Shown: positions 14,537 to 23,043, numbered from the stretch's first letter. The stretch: 64,000 bases of DNA from an uncultured Prevotellaceae bacterium (GCA_902785695.1 CACZZQ010000005.1:14857-78856); one strand, 5' to 3'. A program made the numbers and translations. The notes: generated by a model from the letters alone, not told the origin.

Positions 14537-15139
14537 ATGATAATATGTCCGAATTGTAAAGAAGAGATTGACGATGATTCACGCTTCTGTGATCAGTGTG
14601 GTCAGGCTTTGCTCTATTGCGAACGCTGTGGAAGGGTAGGCTTGGGACGCCGCTGCACGTCGTGCGGCAGCATGATGATACCTGCCGATGATTTCCATAA
14701 GCGACAAATGGGTGTCGGCGGTATGAGTGTGTCCACATCAGTATCGATACGCCAGATGACGCAACCTGGCATGGGGGTAAGTATGCGCAACACGACAACG
14801 GGCGTGCGCGGGCCTATGGGTATGCAGCCAGGCGGTGCAATGCCGCGTCTGATGCTGTTCAACGACTCACTGGGTATTCGTATCATGGGCATCAACGGGG
14901 CCATCATAGGCCGCAAGCAGGGACCTTATGTGCAGTTCTTCCGTCAGCAGGGCTATGTTTCCGGTTCTCATGCACAGTTGCTCTACCGTCAGGACACGGG
15001 ATGGAATATTGTGGACAAGGGCTCTTCTAACGGCACCAAACTCAATGACCACCGTCTTCAGCCAGAGGTTGAGATGTCAATCAAGAACGGTGACATCGTC
15101 AACATTGCCAATGTTGTATTGCAAGTAATTATCAATTGA
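14537..15139 (+). CDS. Zinc-ribbon / FHA-domain protein
   Basis: A 200-aa protein. Two zinc ribbons come first (C4/C7-C18/C21 and C28/C31-C40/C43). A Met/Gly/Thr-rich linker spans about 50-105. The FHA domain runs from about 110 to 200 with GR at 125-126, SGSH at 142-145 and SSNGTKLN at 163-170, the phosphothreonine-contacting residues of the family. FHA domains bind pThr peptides. The obvious candidate ligand here is the Thr-repeat tail of the kinase at 8073-11114. The linker itself is rich in Thr (NTTTG, STSVS) and could also be phosphorylated. It lies 13 nt before the phosphatase gene. Confidence 0.9.
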   Translation: MIICPNCKEEIDDDSRFCDQCGQALLYCERCGRVGLGRRCTSCGSMMIPADDFHKRQMGVGGMSVSTSVSIRQMTQPGMGVSMRNTTTGVRGPMGMQPGGAMPRLMLFNDSLGIRIMGINGAIIGRKQGPYVQFFRQQGYVSGSHAQLLYRQDTGWNIVDKGSSNGTKLNDHRLQPEVEMSIKNGDIVNIANVVLQVIIN

Positions 15140-15152
15140 GAATAAAACAGAT

Positions 15153-15908
15153 ATGTCATTGATTCATATTTCAGCATCGAGCCGCACCGGCTGCGTCAGG
15201 ACCAACAACGAGGATATGGGGTTGGTCGATGATGTACTTGTGCGCGATGAGACTTTTTCAGAGACATTTGAAACGACAGCCGACAATCGCCTGATGCTGG
15301 CTTTGGCCGACGGTATGGGCGGACATAATTGCGGTGAGGTGGCCAGCAACGATACACTCGTCAACCTGCGCTTCTTCTTCCGCGACCTGCCCCCGACTCT
15401 TGACGACCAGGCCTTCCGGCAGTCGCTGAAAGACTGGCTGAAGAGTATCTGTATGCTCATCGACTCGAAGGGCAAGACGCACGACATCTATCGTGGGATG
15501 GGTACTACGCTGGTGGGAATGATCTATTTCTCAGGCCGCTACTATTGGATCAACTGTGGCGACAGCCGCTTATACCGTCTTCATGAGGGAGAACTCACCC
15601 TGCTCACCACCGACCATTCGCTGAGCAACGCGCTGGGACTCACTACACATTCCAGCCAGATAGTGAACTGCATTGGCGGCGGCAGCACCGATTCCTACCT
15701 TGATATCGCGTGCATTACCGAAGATGTAGAACCTGGCGATGTGTTTATGCTTTGTACCGACGGTCTTACCGACATGATTGGCGACAGTCATGTGCGCGAC
15801 CTACTGAAGCATGGTGCCGATGCCGATAAGCTGTGCGCTGCCGCTGAGGAGGCCGGAGGCTATGATAATGTGACGGTGATAGTAGCTAAAATTACGGAGG
15901 AGAAATAG
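15153..15908 (+). CDS. PP2C-type Ser/Thr protein phosphatase
   Basis: A 251-aa soluble PPM/PP2C phosphatase that removes phosphate from Ser/Thr using two metal ions. Motifs in order: TNNED (18-21, metal Asp), LADGMGG (51-57), GMGTTLVG, NCGDSRLYR, CTDGLTDM and GGYDNVTVIV (metal Asp). Length matches stand-alone bacterial members (Stp/PrpC type). It is the eraser partner of the kinase. The next gene, metA, starts 6 nt later, so the two are surely co-transcribed. Confidence 0.92.
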   Translation: MSLIHISASSRTGCVRTNNEDMGLVDDVLVRDETFSETFETTADNRLMLALADGMGGHNCGEVASNDTLVNLRFFFRDLPPTLDDQAFRQSLKDWLKSICMLIDSKGKTHDIYRGMGTTLVGMIYFSGRYYWINCGDSRLYRLHEGELTLLTTDHSLSNALGLTTHSSQIVNCIGGGSTDSYLDIACITEDVEPGDVFMLCTDGLTDMIGDSHVRDLLKHGADADKLCAAAEEAGGYDNVTVIVAKITEEK

Positions 15909-15914
15909 TCAGAT

Positions 15915-16832
15915 ATGCCATTAAGATTACCAGACTTGCTGCCCGCCATCGATATTCTGAAGCGTGAGAATATCTTTGTGATGGACGATTCGCGTGCTCA
16001 TGCGCAGGACATACGCCCGCTGAGGATTGTCATCCTGAACCTGATGCCGCTGAAAATTACCACTGAGACAGACCTGATTCGCCTGCTCTCAAATACACCT
16101 CTGCAGCTTGACATCAACTTCATGAAGCTGAAGAGTCACACACCGAAAAACACGCCGATAGAGCACATGATGATGTTCTACCGCGACTTTCAGTCGATGC
16201 GCAACGAGAAGTTCGACGGAATGATTGTGACCGGTGCTCCCGTGGAGACGATGGATTACGAGCAGGTGACCTATTGGGACGAGATAGTTGACATCTTCAA
16301 CTGGGCCCGCACGCACGTTACCTCTACGCTTTATATCTGTTGGGCTGCCCAAGCAGGGCTGTATCATTACTATGGTGTGCCTAAGTATCCGTTGGAAAAG
16401 AAAATGTTCGGCATCTTCGAACAGTATCCCCTGCAGCCTAAGATGCCTATCTTCCGAGGTTTCGACGATGTATTCATGATGCCGCATAGCCGACATACCG
16501 AGGTGCGCAAGGAGGATATCCTTCAGCATCCGGAGCTGCAGTTGATTGCCGAAAGCCCTGATAGCGGCGTGAGTATTGTGATGGCCAGAAACGGACGCGA
16601 GTTCTTTATCACCGGACATCTGGAGTATGCGCCCAACACACTGGATACTGAGTACAAGCGCGACTATGGCATACGCGACGATGTCGAGATGCCTCGCAAC
16701 TACTATCGCAATGACGACCCCACGCAGCCGCCATTGGTATCCTGGCGCGCACACGCGAACCTATTTTATAATAATTGGGTCAACTACTACGTCTACCAAG
16801 AGACGCCCTACGATATCAACAAGATTGAATGA
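15915..16832 (+). CDS. metA: Homoserine O-acyltransferase (MetA family)
   Basis: A 305-aa protein of usual length. It activates homoserine by O-acylation (succinyl- or acetyl-CoA) in methionine synthesis. The N-terminus MPLRLPDLLPAIDIL is typical, and Cys142 in YICWAAQAGLYHYYG is the catalytic acyl-enzyme residue. H and E of the triad fall in the C-terminal half (FFITGHLEY). Acyl-donor choice cannot be told reliably by eye; many Bacteroidetes MetA enzymes use acetyl-CoA. No SAM riboswitch is seen upstream because the gene starts 6 nt after the phosphatase gene. Its 3' end overlaps the next gene by 4 nt. Confidence 0.93.
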   Translation: MPLRLPDLLPAIDILKRENIFVMDDSRAHAQDIRPLRIVILNLMPLKITTETDLIRLLSNTPLQLDINFMKLKSHTPKNTPIEHMMMFYRDFQSMRNEKFDGMIVTGAPVETMDYEQVTYWDEIVDIFNWARTHVTSTLYICWAAQAGLYHYYGVPKYPLEKKMFGIFEQYPLQPKMPIFRGFDDVFMMPHSRHTEVRKEDILQHPELQLIAESPDSGVSIVMARNGREFFITGHLEYAPNTLDTEYKRDYGIRDDVEMPRNYYRNDDPTQPPLVSWRAHANLFYNNWVNYYVYQETPYDINKIE

Positions 16833-18682
16833 GGCAACTGGAACTTTTGGCACCTGCCAAGAATCTGGAGTGCGGTATCGCTGCTATCGATCACGGTGCC
16901 GATGCTGTCTATATCGGTGCCGACCGCTTCGGCGCCCGTGTGGCAGCCGGCAATAGTGTAGCCGATATCGAAGCGCTTTGCCAGTATGCCCATCAGTATG
17001 GAGCACGTGTCTATGTGACGGTCAACACGATTGTCTATGATGACGAGATAGAAGCCACGCGCTCCTTGCTGAAGCAGTTGGCCGAGATTCATGTGGATGC
17101 CATCCTCGTGCAGGATATGGCAGTAGCCGAGATGGCTCGCGAGGCAGGGCTTACCATCCACGCTTCTACGCAGACCGACAACCGCACAGCGCAGAAGGTG
17201 CGATGGCTCAGCGAACTGGGTTTTGCACGTGTGGTGCTGGCTCGTGAGTTAAGTGCTGCCGAGATAGCCGATATTCATAGTCAGGTTCCCGATGCCGAGC
17301 TTGAGGTCTTTATCCACGGAGCCCTGTGCGTCAGCTATTCAGGACTCTGCTATGCCTCGCAATATTGCTTCAACCGCAGTGCCAACCGAGGTGCCTGCGC
17401 ACAGTTCTGCAGGATGAAGTTCGACCTCATTGATGCCGACGGTCAGGAGATAGGACATCAACGCTACTACCTGTCGCTCAAGGATATGAACCAGAGCGAG
17501 CAGCTCTCGAAGTTGATTGAGGCCGGTGCCACATCGTTCAAGATAGAAGGCCGACTGAAAGATGCGGCCTACGTGAAGAACGTGACGGCAGCCTACAGTC
17601 AGCTGCTCAACGACTTCATCAAGCATCATCCTACGGATTACGAACGTGCATCGCTGGGCAGTTGCACCTATACGTTCAAGCCCGACCTGCGAAAGACCTT
17701 CAATCGCGGCTATACCCACTATTTCCTGAACGGTAGACAGCCAGACATCGCCTCGTTTGATACACCGAAGGCGATGGGTGAGTTTGTGGGAACGGTGAAG
17801 GAGATACGCGGCAACTCGTTCAATGTGGCAGGCGTTGCATCGTTTAGCAACGGCGACGGCCTATGCTTTCTCAACAGTAACCGGGAGCTTGAGGGCTTTC
17901 GTGTGAATAGGGTAGAGGGCAACCGTATCTTCCCGTTGAAGATGCCGGCCAACCTGCGTCCGGGACTCCGGCTCTATCGTAATAACGATGTTGAGATGGA
18001 ACGCTTGCTGAGCCGACCCAGTGCAGAGCGTAAGATACCTGTGAAGCTGGCTATCCGCGCTACCGATGACGGTTTTTCTTTGCAGATGGGCGAGGCTGTA
18101 GCACATATCGTGGCAGAGCATCAGGAGGCTCAGAAAGACCCACGCGAAAACATCTTGAGACAGTTGACCAAGCTTGGAGGCACGCCTTATGAATGTACGG
18201 AAGTGGATATTCCTGAGGGGTTCAACTATTTCATTCCCAGCAGTTTGCTCGCTGACCTGCGCCGTCAGGCCGTTTCCATGCAGAAAACAGGCCATTTCCG
18301 ATGCAAAAGTGAGCCACTTACGAAAAAAAGTGAGCCACTTACGAAAAAAAGTGAGCCACTTTCGATGCAAAAGTGTGCCACTTTTGATGCGAAAGTGTAT
18401 CACTTTTCATATCTCTATAACGTGTCCAACCACCTGGCCCGTCAGTTCTATGAAGCCCAGGGTATCAAGGTGGGCGATGCCTTTGAGGTGAGTAAGCCCG
18501 AGAGGTGCCTGCTGATGCAGTGCCGTCATTGCCTGCGCTATGCGTTGGGCTTCTGTGTGAAGAATGGCGGGCGCAAGCCTGAGTGGCATGAACCGCTGTC
18601 GCTCCGCTTGGGCGATGGCCGTCTCTTCCGCTTGGAGTTCGACTGCCGAAACTGTCAAATGAATGTCTATGCCGATGAGTAG
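16829..18682 (+). CDS. U32 family protein (RlhA/TrhP-like) interrupted by a repeat insertion
   Basis: A 617-aa member of the U32 family, now best known for tRNA/rRNA hydroxylation (TrhP, RlhA) rather than proteolysis. The TIM-barrel start is ELLAPAKNLECGIAAIDHGAD. The Cys cluster GALCVSYSGLC...NRGACAQFCR (about 165-195) likely binds an Fe-S cluster. More family segments follow, including YLYNVSNHLARQFYEAQG near 528. Between LRRQAV and YLYNVSN the protein carries about 40 extra residues (about 488-528, KSEPLTKKSEPLTKKSEPL...). They are encoded by the palindromic repeat array and keep frame. The start overlaps metA by 4 nt. The insertion lies between family blocks, so the protein may still fold. 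Confidence 0.88.
   Translation: MRQLELLAPAKNLECGIAAIDHGADAVYIGADRFGARVAAGNSVADIEALCQYAHQYGARVYVTVNTIVYDDEIEATRSLLKQLAEIHVDAILVQDMAVAEMAREAGLTIHASTQTDNRTAQKVRWLSELGFARVVLARELSAAEIADIHSQVPDAELEVFIHGALCVSYSGLCYASQYCFNRSANRGACAQFCRMKFDLIDADGQEIGHQRYYLSLKDMNQSEQLSKLIEAGATSFKIEGRLKDAAYVKNVTAAYSQLLNDFIKHHPTDYERASLGSCTYTFKPDLRKTFNRGYTHYFLNGRQPDIASFDTPKAMGEFVGTVKEIRGNSFNVAGVASFSNGDGLCFLNSNRELEGFRVNRVEGNRIFPLKMPANLRPGLRLYRNNDVEMERLLSRPSAERKIPVKLAIRATDDGFSLQMGEAVAHIVAEHQEAQKDPRENILRQLTKLGGTPYECTEVDIPEGFNYFIPSSLLADLRRQAVSMQKTGHFRCKSEPLTKKSEPLTKKSEPLSMQKCATFDAKVYHFSYLYNVSNHLARQFYEAQGIKVGDAFEVSKPERCLLMQCRHCLRYALGFCVKNGGRKPEWHEPLSLRLGDGRLFRLEFDCRNCQMNVYADE
18284..18414. repeat. Palindromic repeat array b, inside the U32 gene
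   Basis: Five good units (18307-18327, 18328-18348, 18349-18370, 18371-18392, 18393-18414) plus a degenerate one before them. Unit lengths are 21, 21, 22, 22, 22. Consensus AAGTGAGCCACTTACGAAAAA or AAGTGTGCCACTTTTGATGCGA. The orientation is opposite to array a. The reading frame is open throughout. Confidence 0.9.
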
Positions 18683-19664
18683 GAGCTGTACTATATATAT
18701 AATAGGTGTACTGAGCCTGCTCTTCTGCAGTTGCTATCATCAGAAGTCCGAGACGTCTGATGCCTGGATTGTGACGGAAGAGCAGATGGACTCTATCTCG
18801 TTCTACACCACCCACCACTACACGCAGAACTATAATTTCCTGGTTACGGCAGATACCTTGTGGCTCATTCTGCAACAGCCCTCCGAGGTGATCAGCGATA
18901 TGCTGGTAGATTCTGTGGCTGTGGTCGACGGCAACCGACTTGTGGTAGCCGACATCATGACGCTACCTACCGACACCATCGATTCTGTATGGGTGAAGGT
19001 GGCTCGCGACCAGCTCACAATAGGATGGGTGCGTGAGAAAGCCCTGCTTACAAGCGTGGCCCCCGACAATCCCATCTCGCAGTTCATCACTTTCTTCTCG
19101 GACACCCACTTGCTCATCTTCCTGGCATTCCTGGTCATCGTCGGTGCGACCTATACCATCAGGCTGCTCTATCGGCGCAATGCCCGACTGGTGCATTTCA
19201 ACGACATCCCGTCGGTCTATCCCACGATGCTGGCCATCGCCGTTGCCTCGGCTGCCGTGTTCTATAGCACCATTCAGCTGGCCGACCCCGACTCGTGGCG
19301 GCATTACTACTATCATCCCACGCTCAATCCCTTTGCCGTGCCCCTGCATCTCAGCCTGTTCCTCATTTCCGTGTGGTTCCTGCTGCTGGTTGCTTTGGCT
19401 GCCGTCGATGACATCCGCAGGCATCTGTCGCTGAGTGAGTCGCTGGTTTATTGCCTGGGGCTGATGGGAGTCTGTGCCATCAACTATGTGGTGTTCAGCA
19501 TCTCAACACTCTATATCATCGGCTATCCCCTGCTTGTGGCCTATGTCGTCTTTGCCATTTACAGGTATATACACATGGGGCGCGCTGTCTACGTCTGCGG
19601 ACAATGTGGCAACAAGTTGCGGAAGAAGGGAATTTGTCCCCATTGTGGAACACTGAATGTATAA
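18663..19664 (+). CDS. Membrane protein with C-terminal zinc ribbon
   Basis: A 333-aa protein with no family I can name. The N-terminus is a lipoprotein-type signal (LLFCSC near residues 19-24), so the first part (about 25-150, a small beta-rich domain) would be outside the cytoplasmic membrane. Then come hydrophobic segments at about 158-175 (LLIFLAFLVIVGATY), 195-212, 232-252 and 268-305. The last 20 residues form a zinc ribbon (CGQCGNKLRKKGICPHCG). It overlaps the U32 gene by 20 nt, and an alternative ATG lies at 18675. The zinc ribbon resembles those of the kinase-locus proteins 3 kb upstream, suggesting but not proving a link. Confidence 0.7.
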   Translation: MSMPMSRSCTIYIIGVLSLLFCSCYHQKSETSDAWIVTEEQMDSISFYTTHHYTQNYNFLVTADTLWLILQQPSEVISDMLVDSVAVVDGNRLVVADIMTLPTDTIDSVWVKVARDQLTIGWVREKALLTSVAPDNPISQFITFFSDTHLLIFLAFLVIVGATYTIRLLYRRNARLVHFNDIPSVYPTMLAIAVASAAVFYSTIQLADPDSWRHYYYHPTLNPFAVPLHLSLFLISVWFLLLVALAAVDDIRRHLSLSESLVYCLGLMGVCAINYVVFSISTLYIIGYPLLVAYVVFAIYRYIHMGRAVYVCGQCGNKLRKKGICPHCGTLNV

Positions 19665-19692
19665 TGAAACGTATAACTAACTGTAAAATAAA

Positions 19693-21660
19693 ATGATAAG
19701 AATATTCGTACCTGGACGTCTGTGCCTGTTCGGAGAACATACCGACTGGGCCGGCCACTACCGCACGATGAATGCCGACATCCCTCCCGGTGCCGCTATC
19801 GTGACCGGTATTGAGCAAGGAATCTATGCGGAAGTAGAAAAGTCAACCCTCTTTGAGGTGAAGAGTACGGCACTGAACGACGTGACCGGCTGGAAAGACT
19901 TCTCGTGCAAGATGGATGAGCAGGAACTGAAGCGCATAGCCCGTTCCGGCGACTTCTTCTGCTATTGTGCGGGAGTAGCATCTTATATGCTGGAATGGTA
20001 TAAGGTGGGCGGTGTCAGCATCAGGATCACCGATATGACATTGCCCATGAAGAGCGGCCTGTCATCGTCGGCAGCCATCTGCGTGCTGGTGGCTCGTGCG
20101 TTCAATCTGATTTACAATCTGAACCTCAACACGATGGGCGAGATGAACATCGCCTATGTCGGTGAGCTTCGCACGTCCTCCCGTTGCGGACGTTTGGACC
20201 AGGCGTGTGCCTTCGGTGTGAAACCCAACCTGATGACCTTCGACGGCGACGAAATCGAAGTGCAGTCGCTCAATGTCAAGAAGCACCTCTACTGGGTCTT
20301 TGCCGACCTCTGCGGAGTCAAGAATACGATTAAGATCCTGTCAGACCTCAACAAGGCATATCCCTTCGCTTCTGACGAGAAGGAAAAGCAATTGCATGAT
20401 GCATTAGGACCGAAGAACACCGAGTTCATTAAAAGGGCTGTCAAATATATGGCCGAAGGCAGCGTAGAGCAGTTGGGACAACTGATGACTGAGACCGAAG
20501 AGGTCTTCGACCGTCAGGTGGCTCCGATGTGTCCTGATGAGTTGACGGCACCAAAGCTGAAGTCCGTACTTAACGACAGCTATATCAAGTCGTTGAGCTA
20601 CGGAGGAAAAGGCGTAGGCTCTCACGGCGACGGTTCGGTGCAGTTCCTTGCCAAGGATGCCGAGAGCCAGCAGCTATTGGTCGACTACCTGCAACAACAG
20701 GGTATGCCTGCCTATAAGCTGACCATTCAGCCCGTCCACACCGTGCGTAAAGCCGTTATTCCAGTTGCAGGATTCGGCACGCGTCTCTATCCAGCAACCC
20801 GTTGTCTAAAGAAGGACTTCTTCCCCATACCCTGTTCCGACGGTATGGTAAGACCTGTAATCCTCATATTGCTTGAGGAGTTGGTACAGAGCGGTATCGA
20901 GGAGATCTGCCTGGTGCTGGGCAGTGAAGAGGAGCGGAAGTTGTACACCGACTTCTTTGAACGCCCGCTCTCACAGGAGCATCTGGGCAAGTTGAATGCT
21001 GATTGTCAGGAATACGAAAACCGCATCCTCGACATTGGCAAGCGCCTGCGCTATGTCTATCAGACCGAGAAGCGCGGATTCGGTCATGCCGTCTTCCAGG
21101 CCGCCAGCTTCGCAGGCAACGAACCGGTGCTGCTGATGCTGGGCGATACGCTGAGCCGTTCTACCTCCAACAAGCCCTGTGCGCTGCAGCTCATCGAGGC
21201 CTACGAAAGATACAACCGCCTGATGCTGGGACTCTATCCTGTGCCATTGGCTACGGTGAGCCATTTCGGCATGATGACTGGTGTATGGGAAGACAAGGAC
21301 GAGCGTGTGCTCCACGTCAATGCTTTGGTGGAAAAGCCCAAGGCCAGTTATGCGGAAGAGTTCCTCGGTGTCAAGAACAAAGACGATGAGCGTGAATACT
21401 GCTCAGTCTTCGGACAGTATATCCTGACACCCGAAGTCTTTACACAGCTGGAGGCCGACATCGCAGCTGCCGATGCTGCGGGCGATATGAAGAAAGAAAT
21501 AGAACTCACCTCGGCATTGGAAGCCGTTCGTCAGCGTTCAGGCATGATAGGCTACCGACTGAAGGGTCTGCGCTATGATATGGGTAACCCCACTGCACTG
21601 GCCAGCACGGTGGCAGAGTTCGCAAAGAAAATAAAGAAAGAAAATGGGAAAAAAGCGTAG
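19693..21660 (+). CDS. GHMP sugar kinase fused to sugar-1-phosphate nucleotidyltransferase
   Basis: A 655-aa bifunctional protein. Residues 1-350 form a GHMP kinase: FVPGRLCLFGEHTDW at the start, and the ATP loop LPMKSGLSSSAA at about 117-127. Residues 355-655 form a GalU-like nucleotidyltransferase: VIPVAGFGTRLYPATRC with Lys in LKKDFFPI, then LGDTLSRS and LVEKPKASYAEEF. Together these would phosphorylate a free sugar at C1 and then make the NDP-sugar, as Fkp does for fucose but in the opposite domain order. The GalU-like half suggests UTP and a gluco/galacto/glucurono sugar. The substrate is not determinable here. The downstream map gene overlaps by 17 nt. Confidence 0.85.
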   Translation: MIRIFVPGRLCLFGEHTDWAGHYRTMNADIPPGAAIVTGIEQGIYAEVEKSTLFEVKSTALNDVTGWKDFSCKMDEQELKRIARSGDFFCYCAGVASYMLEWYKVGGVSIRITDMTLPMKSGLSSSAAICVLVARAFNLIYNLNLNTMGEMNIAYVGELRTSSRCGRLDQACAFGVKPNLMTFDGDEIEVQSLNVKKHLYWVFADLCGVKNTIKILSDLNKAYPFASDEKEKQLHDALGPKNTEFIKRAVKYMAEGSVEQLGQLMTETEEVFDRQVAPMCPDELTAPKLKSVLNDSYIKSLSYGGKGVGSHGDGSVQFLAKDAESQQLLVDYLQQQGMPAYKLTIQPVHTVRKAVIPVAGFGTRLYPATRCLKKDFFPIPCSDGMVRPVILILLEELVQSGIEEICLVLGSEEERKLYTDFFERPLSQEHLGKLNADCQEYENRILDIGKRLRYVYQTEKRGFGHAVFQAASFAGNEPVLLMLGDTLSRSTSNKPCALQLIEAYERYNRLMLGLYPVPLATVSHFGMMTGVWEDKDERVLHVNALVEKPKASYAEEFLGVKNKDDEREYCSVFGQYILTPEVFTQLEADIAAADAAGDMKKEIELTSALEAVRQRSGMIGYRLKGLRYDMGNPTALASTVAEFAKKIKKENGKKA

Positions 21661-22501
21661 ATGGCATTGCCTCTCAGGGCAAGAGCCAACAGAATTTGAC
21701 AAACAGATTATGTACTGGGAGAACAAGGGAAAACTTGTTCCCACCCGTGAATTGATAAAGACACCCGAACAGATTGAGGGCATCCGCAAGGCCGGTGTCG
21801 TCAATACCGGCGTGCTTGATGCCGTAGCAGCGCAGATACATGCCGGCATGAACACGCTGGAGATCGACCGTATATGCCGCCAGTACTGCGAAGAGTACAA
21901 CGCCATACCCGCCTGCCTGGATTACGAGGGATTCCCCATGAGCGTATGCACCAGCATCAACGAGGTGGTGTGTCACGGAATCCCCAAGGAAGAGGACGTG
22001 CTGGAGGAAGGCGACATCATCAATGTGGACTTCACCACCATCCTCGACGGCTATTATGCCGATGCCTCGCGAATGTTTATCATTGGCAAGACAACCCCTG
22101 AGAAGGAACAGTTAGTGCGCGTGGCTAAGGAATGCCTGGAGATAGGTATGGAAGCTGCCAAGCCCTGGGGCTTCGTAGGCGACATCGGTCACGCCATTGA
22201 GAAACACTGTAAGAAATACGGCTACGGCATTGTGCGCGACCTGGCCGGTCACGGCGTGGGATTGAAGTTCCATGAAGACCCGGAAGTAGATCATTACGGA
22301 CATCGCGGCACGGGTATGCTGCTGGTACCGGGTATGGTCTTTACCATTGAACCGATGATCAATATGGGAACGTGGCGCGTGTTTATCGATGCCGACGACC
22401 CATACGGATGGGAAGTGATTACGGAAGACGAAAAGCCCAGTGCACAGTGGGAACATACACTGCTGATGACAGAACACGGCGTTGAAGTGCTGACCTATTA
22501 G
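21644..22501 (+). CDS. map: Type I methionine aminopeptidase
   Basis: A 285-aa enzyme removing the initiator Met from nascent proteins. The pita-bread fold motifs are present: VDFTTILDGYYADAS (two Asp ligands), LAGHGVGLKFHEDP (His), FTIEPMI (Glu) and AQWEHTLL (Glu). The N-terminal 40 residues (KKRRWHCLSGQEPTEFDKQ) are an extension common in Bacteroidetes MetAP. The gene starts inside the end of the previous gene and ends the long plus-strand run. The convergent gene at 22511 is 9 nt away with no obvious terminator between. Confidence 0.95.
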   Translation: MGKKRRWHCLSGQEPTEFDKQIMYWENKGKLVPTRELIKTPEQIEGIRKAGVVNTGVLDAVAAQIHAGMNTLEIDRICRQYCEEYNAIPACLDYEGFPMSVCTSINEVVCHGIPKEEDVLEEGDIINVDFTTILDGYYADASRMFIIGKTTPEKEQLVRVAKECLEIGMEAAKPWGFVGDIGHAIEKHCKKYGYGIVRDLAGHGVGLKFHEDPEVDHYGHRGTGMLLVPGMVFTIEPMINMGTWRVFIDADDPYGWEVITEDEKPSAQWEHTLLMTEHGVEVLTY

Positions 22502-22510
22502 GTTGGCACT

Positions 22511-22939
22511 TCATTTCTTATTGACTTTCCTCTTGAACTCCAGGATAGGGGGCAGCTTTTGCCATTTGCCGTCGTTGGGAACCTTGATGACAGAGCCTTT
22601 GCCTTGTTTCAGAACATACGTGCTGTCGTTCTTCTGAGTCAGCGTAGCCTCCAAATCCTCGCTGCCGAAATCATTCACCATCTGGATATGAGCCTTCTTG
22701 CCCTTCACATCGGCTGATATGATAGGCCAGCAAAAGCTGTTGTGTTCCTTGCCAAGATAGCCAGGCAGTTCTCCATAGAGCTCCTGACCCGGAATGATGA
22801 TGTCCTGATCGTAGAAATTAATGCGCAGGTACACCTTGTAGTCATCATTATAGACGTAGGTGCGGAACGTAGTGGAATCACTCTGTGAAAATGCCATCGT
22901 GAACCACATCCAACCTAATAAAAATAGTATCGATTTCAT
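22511..22939 (-). CDS. Hypothetical exported protein
   Basis: About 142 aa from the ATG at 22939, which directly precedes a signal peptide (MKSILFLLGWMWFTMAFSQ, cleavage near residue 19). The mature part is a small beta-rich domain: VYLRINFYDQDIIIPGQELYG, then ADVKGKKAHIQMVND and STYVLKQGKGSVIKV. No family recognised. An upstream in-frame ATG at 22963 would spoil the signal. It stands alone between map and the glycogen genes. Confidence 0.7.
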   Translation of the reverse strand: MKSILFLLGWMWFTMAFSQSDSTTFRTYVYNDDYKVYLRINFYDQDIIIPGQELYGELPGYLGKEHNSFCWPIISADVKGKKAHIQMVNDFGSEDLEATLTQKNDSTYVLKQGKGSVIKVPNDGKWQKLPPILEFKRKVNKK

Positions 22940-23043
22940 CGCTTTTTTAGTTTCAAAATACAAAAATAACAGATTTAAATCAATTAATCTCCAAAAAAGG
23001 AAAAATAATTCGACGAAAGTTTCATTTTTAAGAATATTTTAAG

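Noticed and set aside
7150..15908. Type VI secretion or ESX (type VII) locus
   Set aside because: Kinase, FHA, PP2C and a CbxX-like ATPase are reminiscent of both, but no Tss, VgrG/Hcp, EccB-E or WXG100 genes are in the flanks.
15905..15960. SAM riboswitch ahead of metA
   Set aside because: The gap to the phosphatase gene is only 6 nt, so there is no room for an aptamer.
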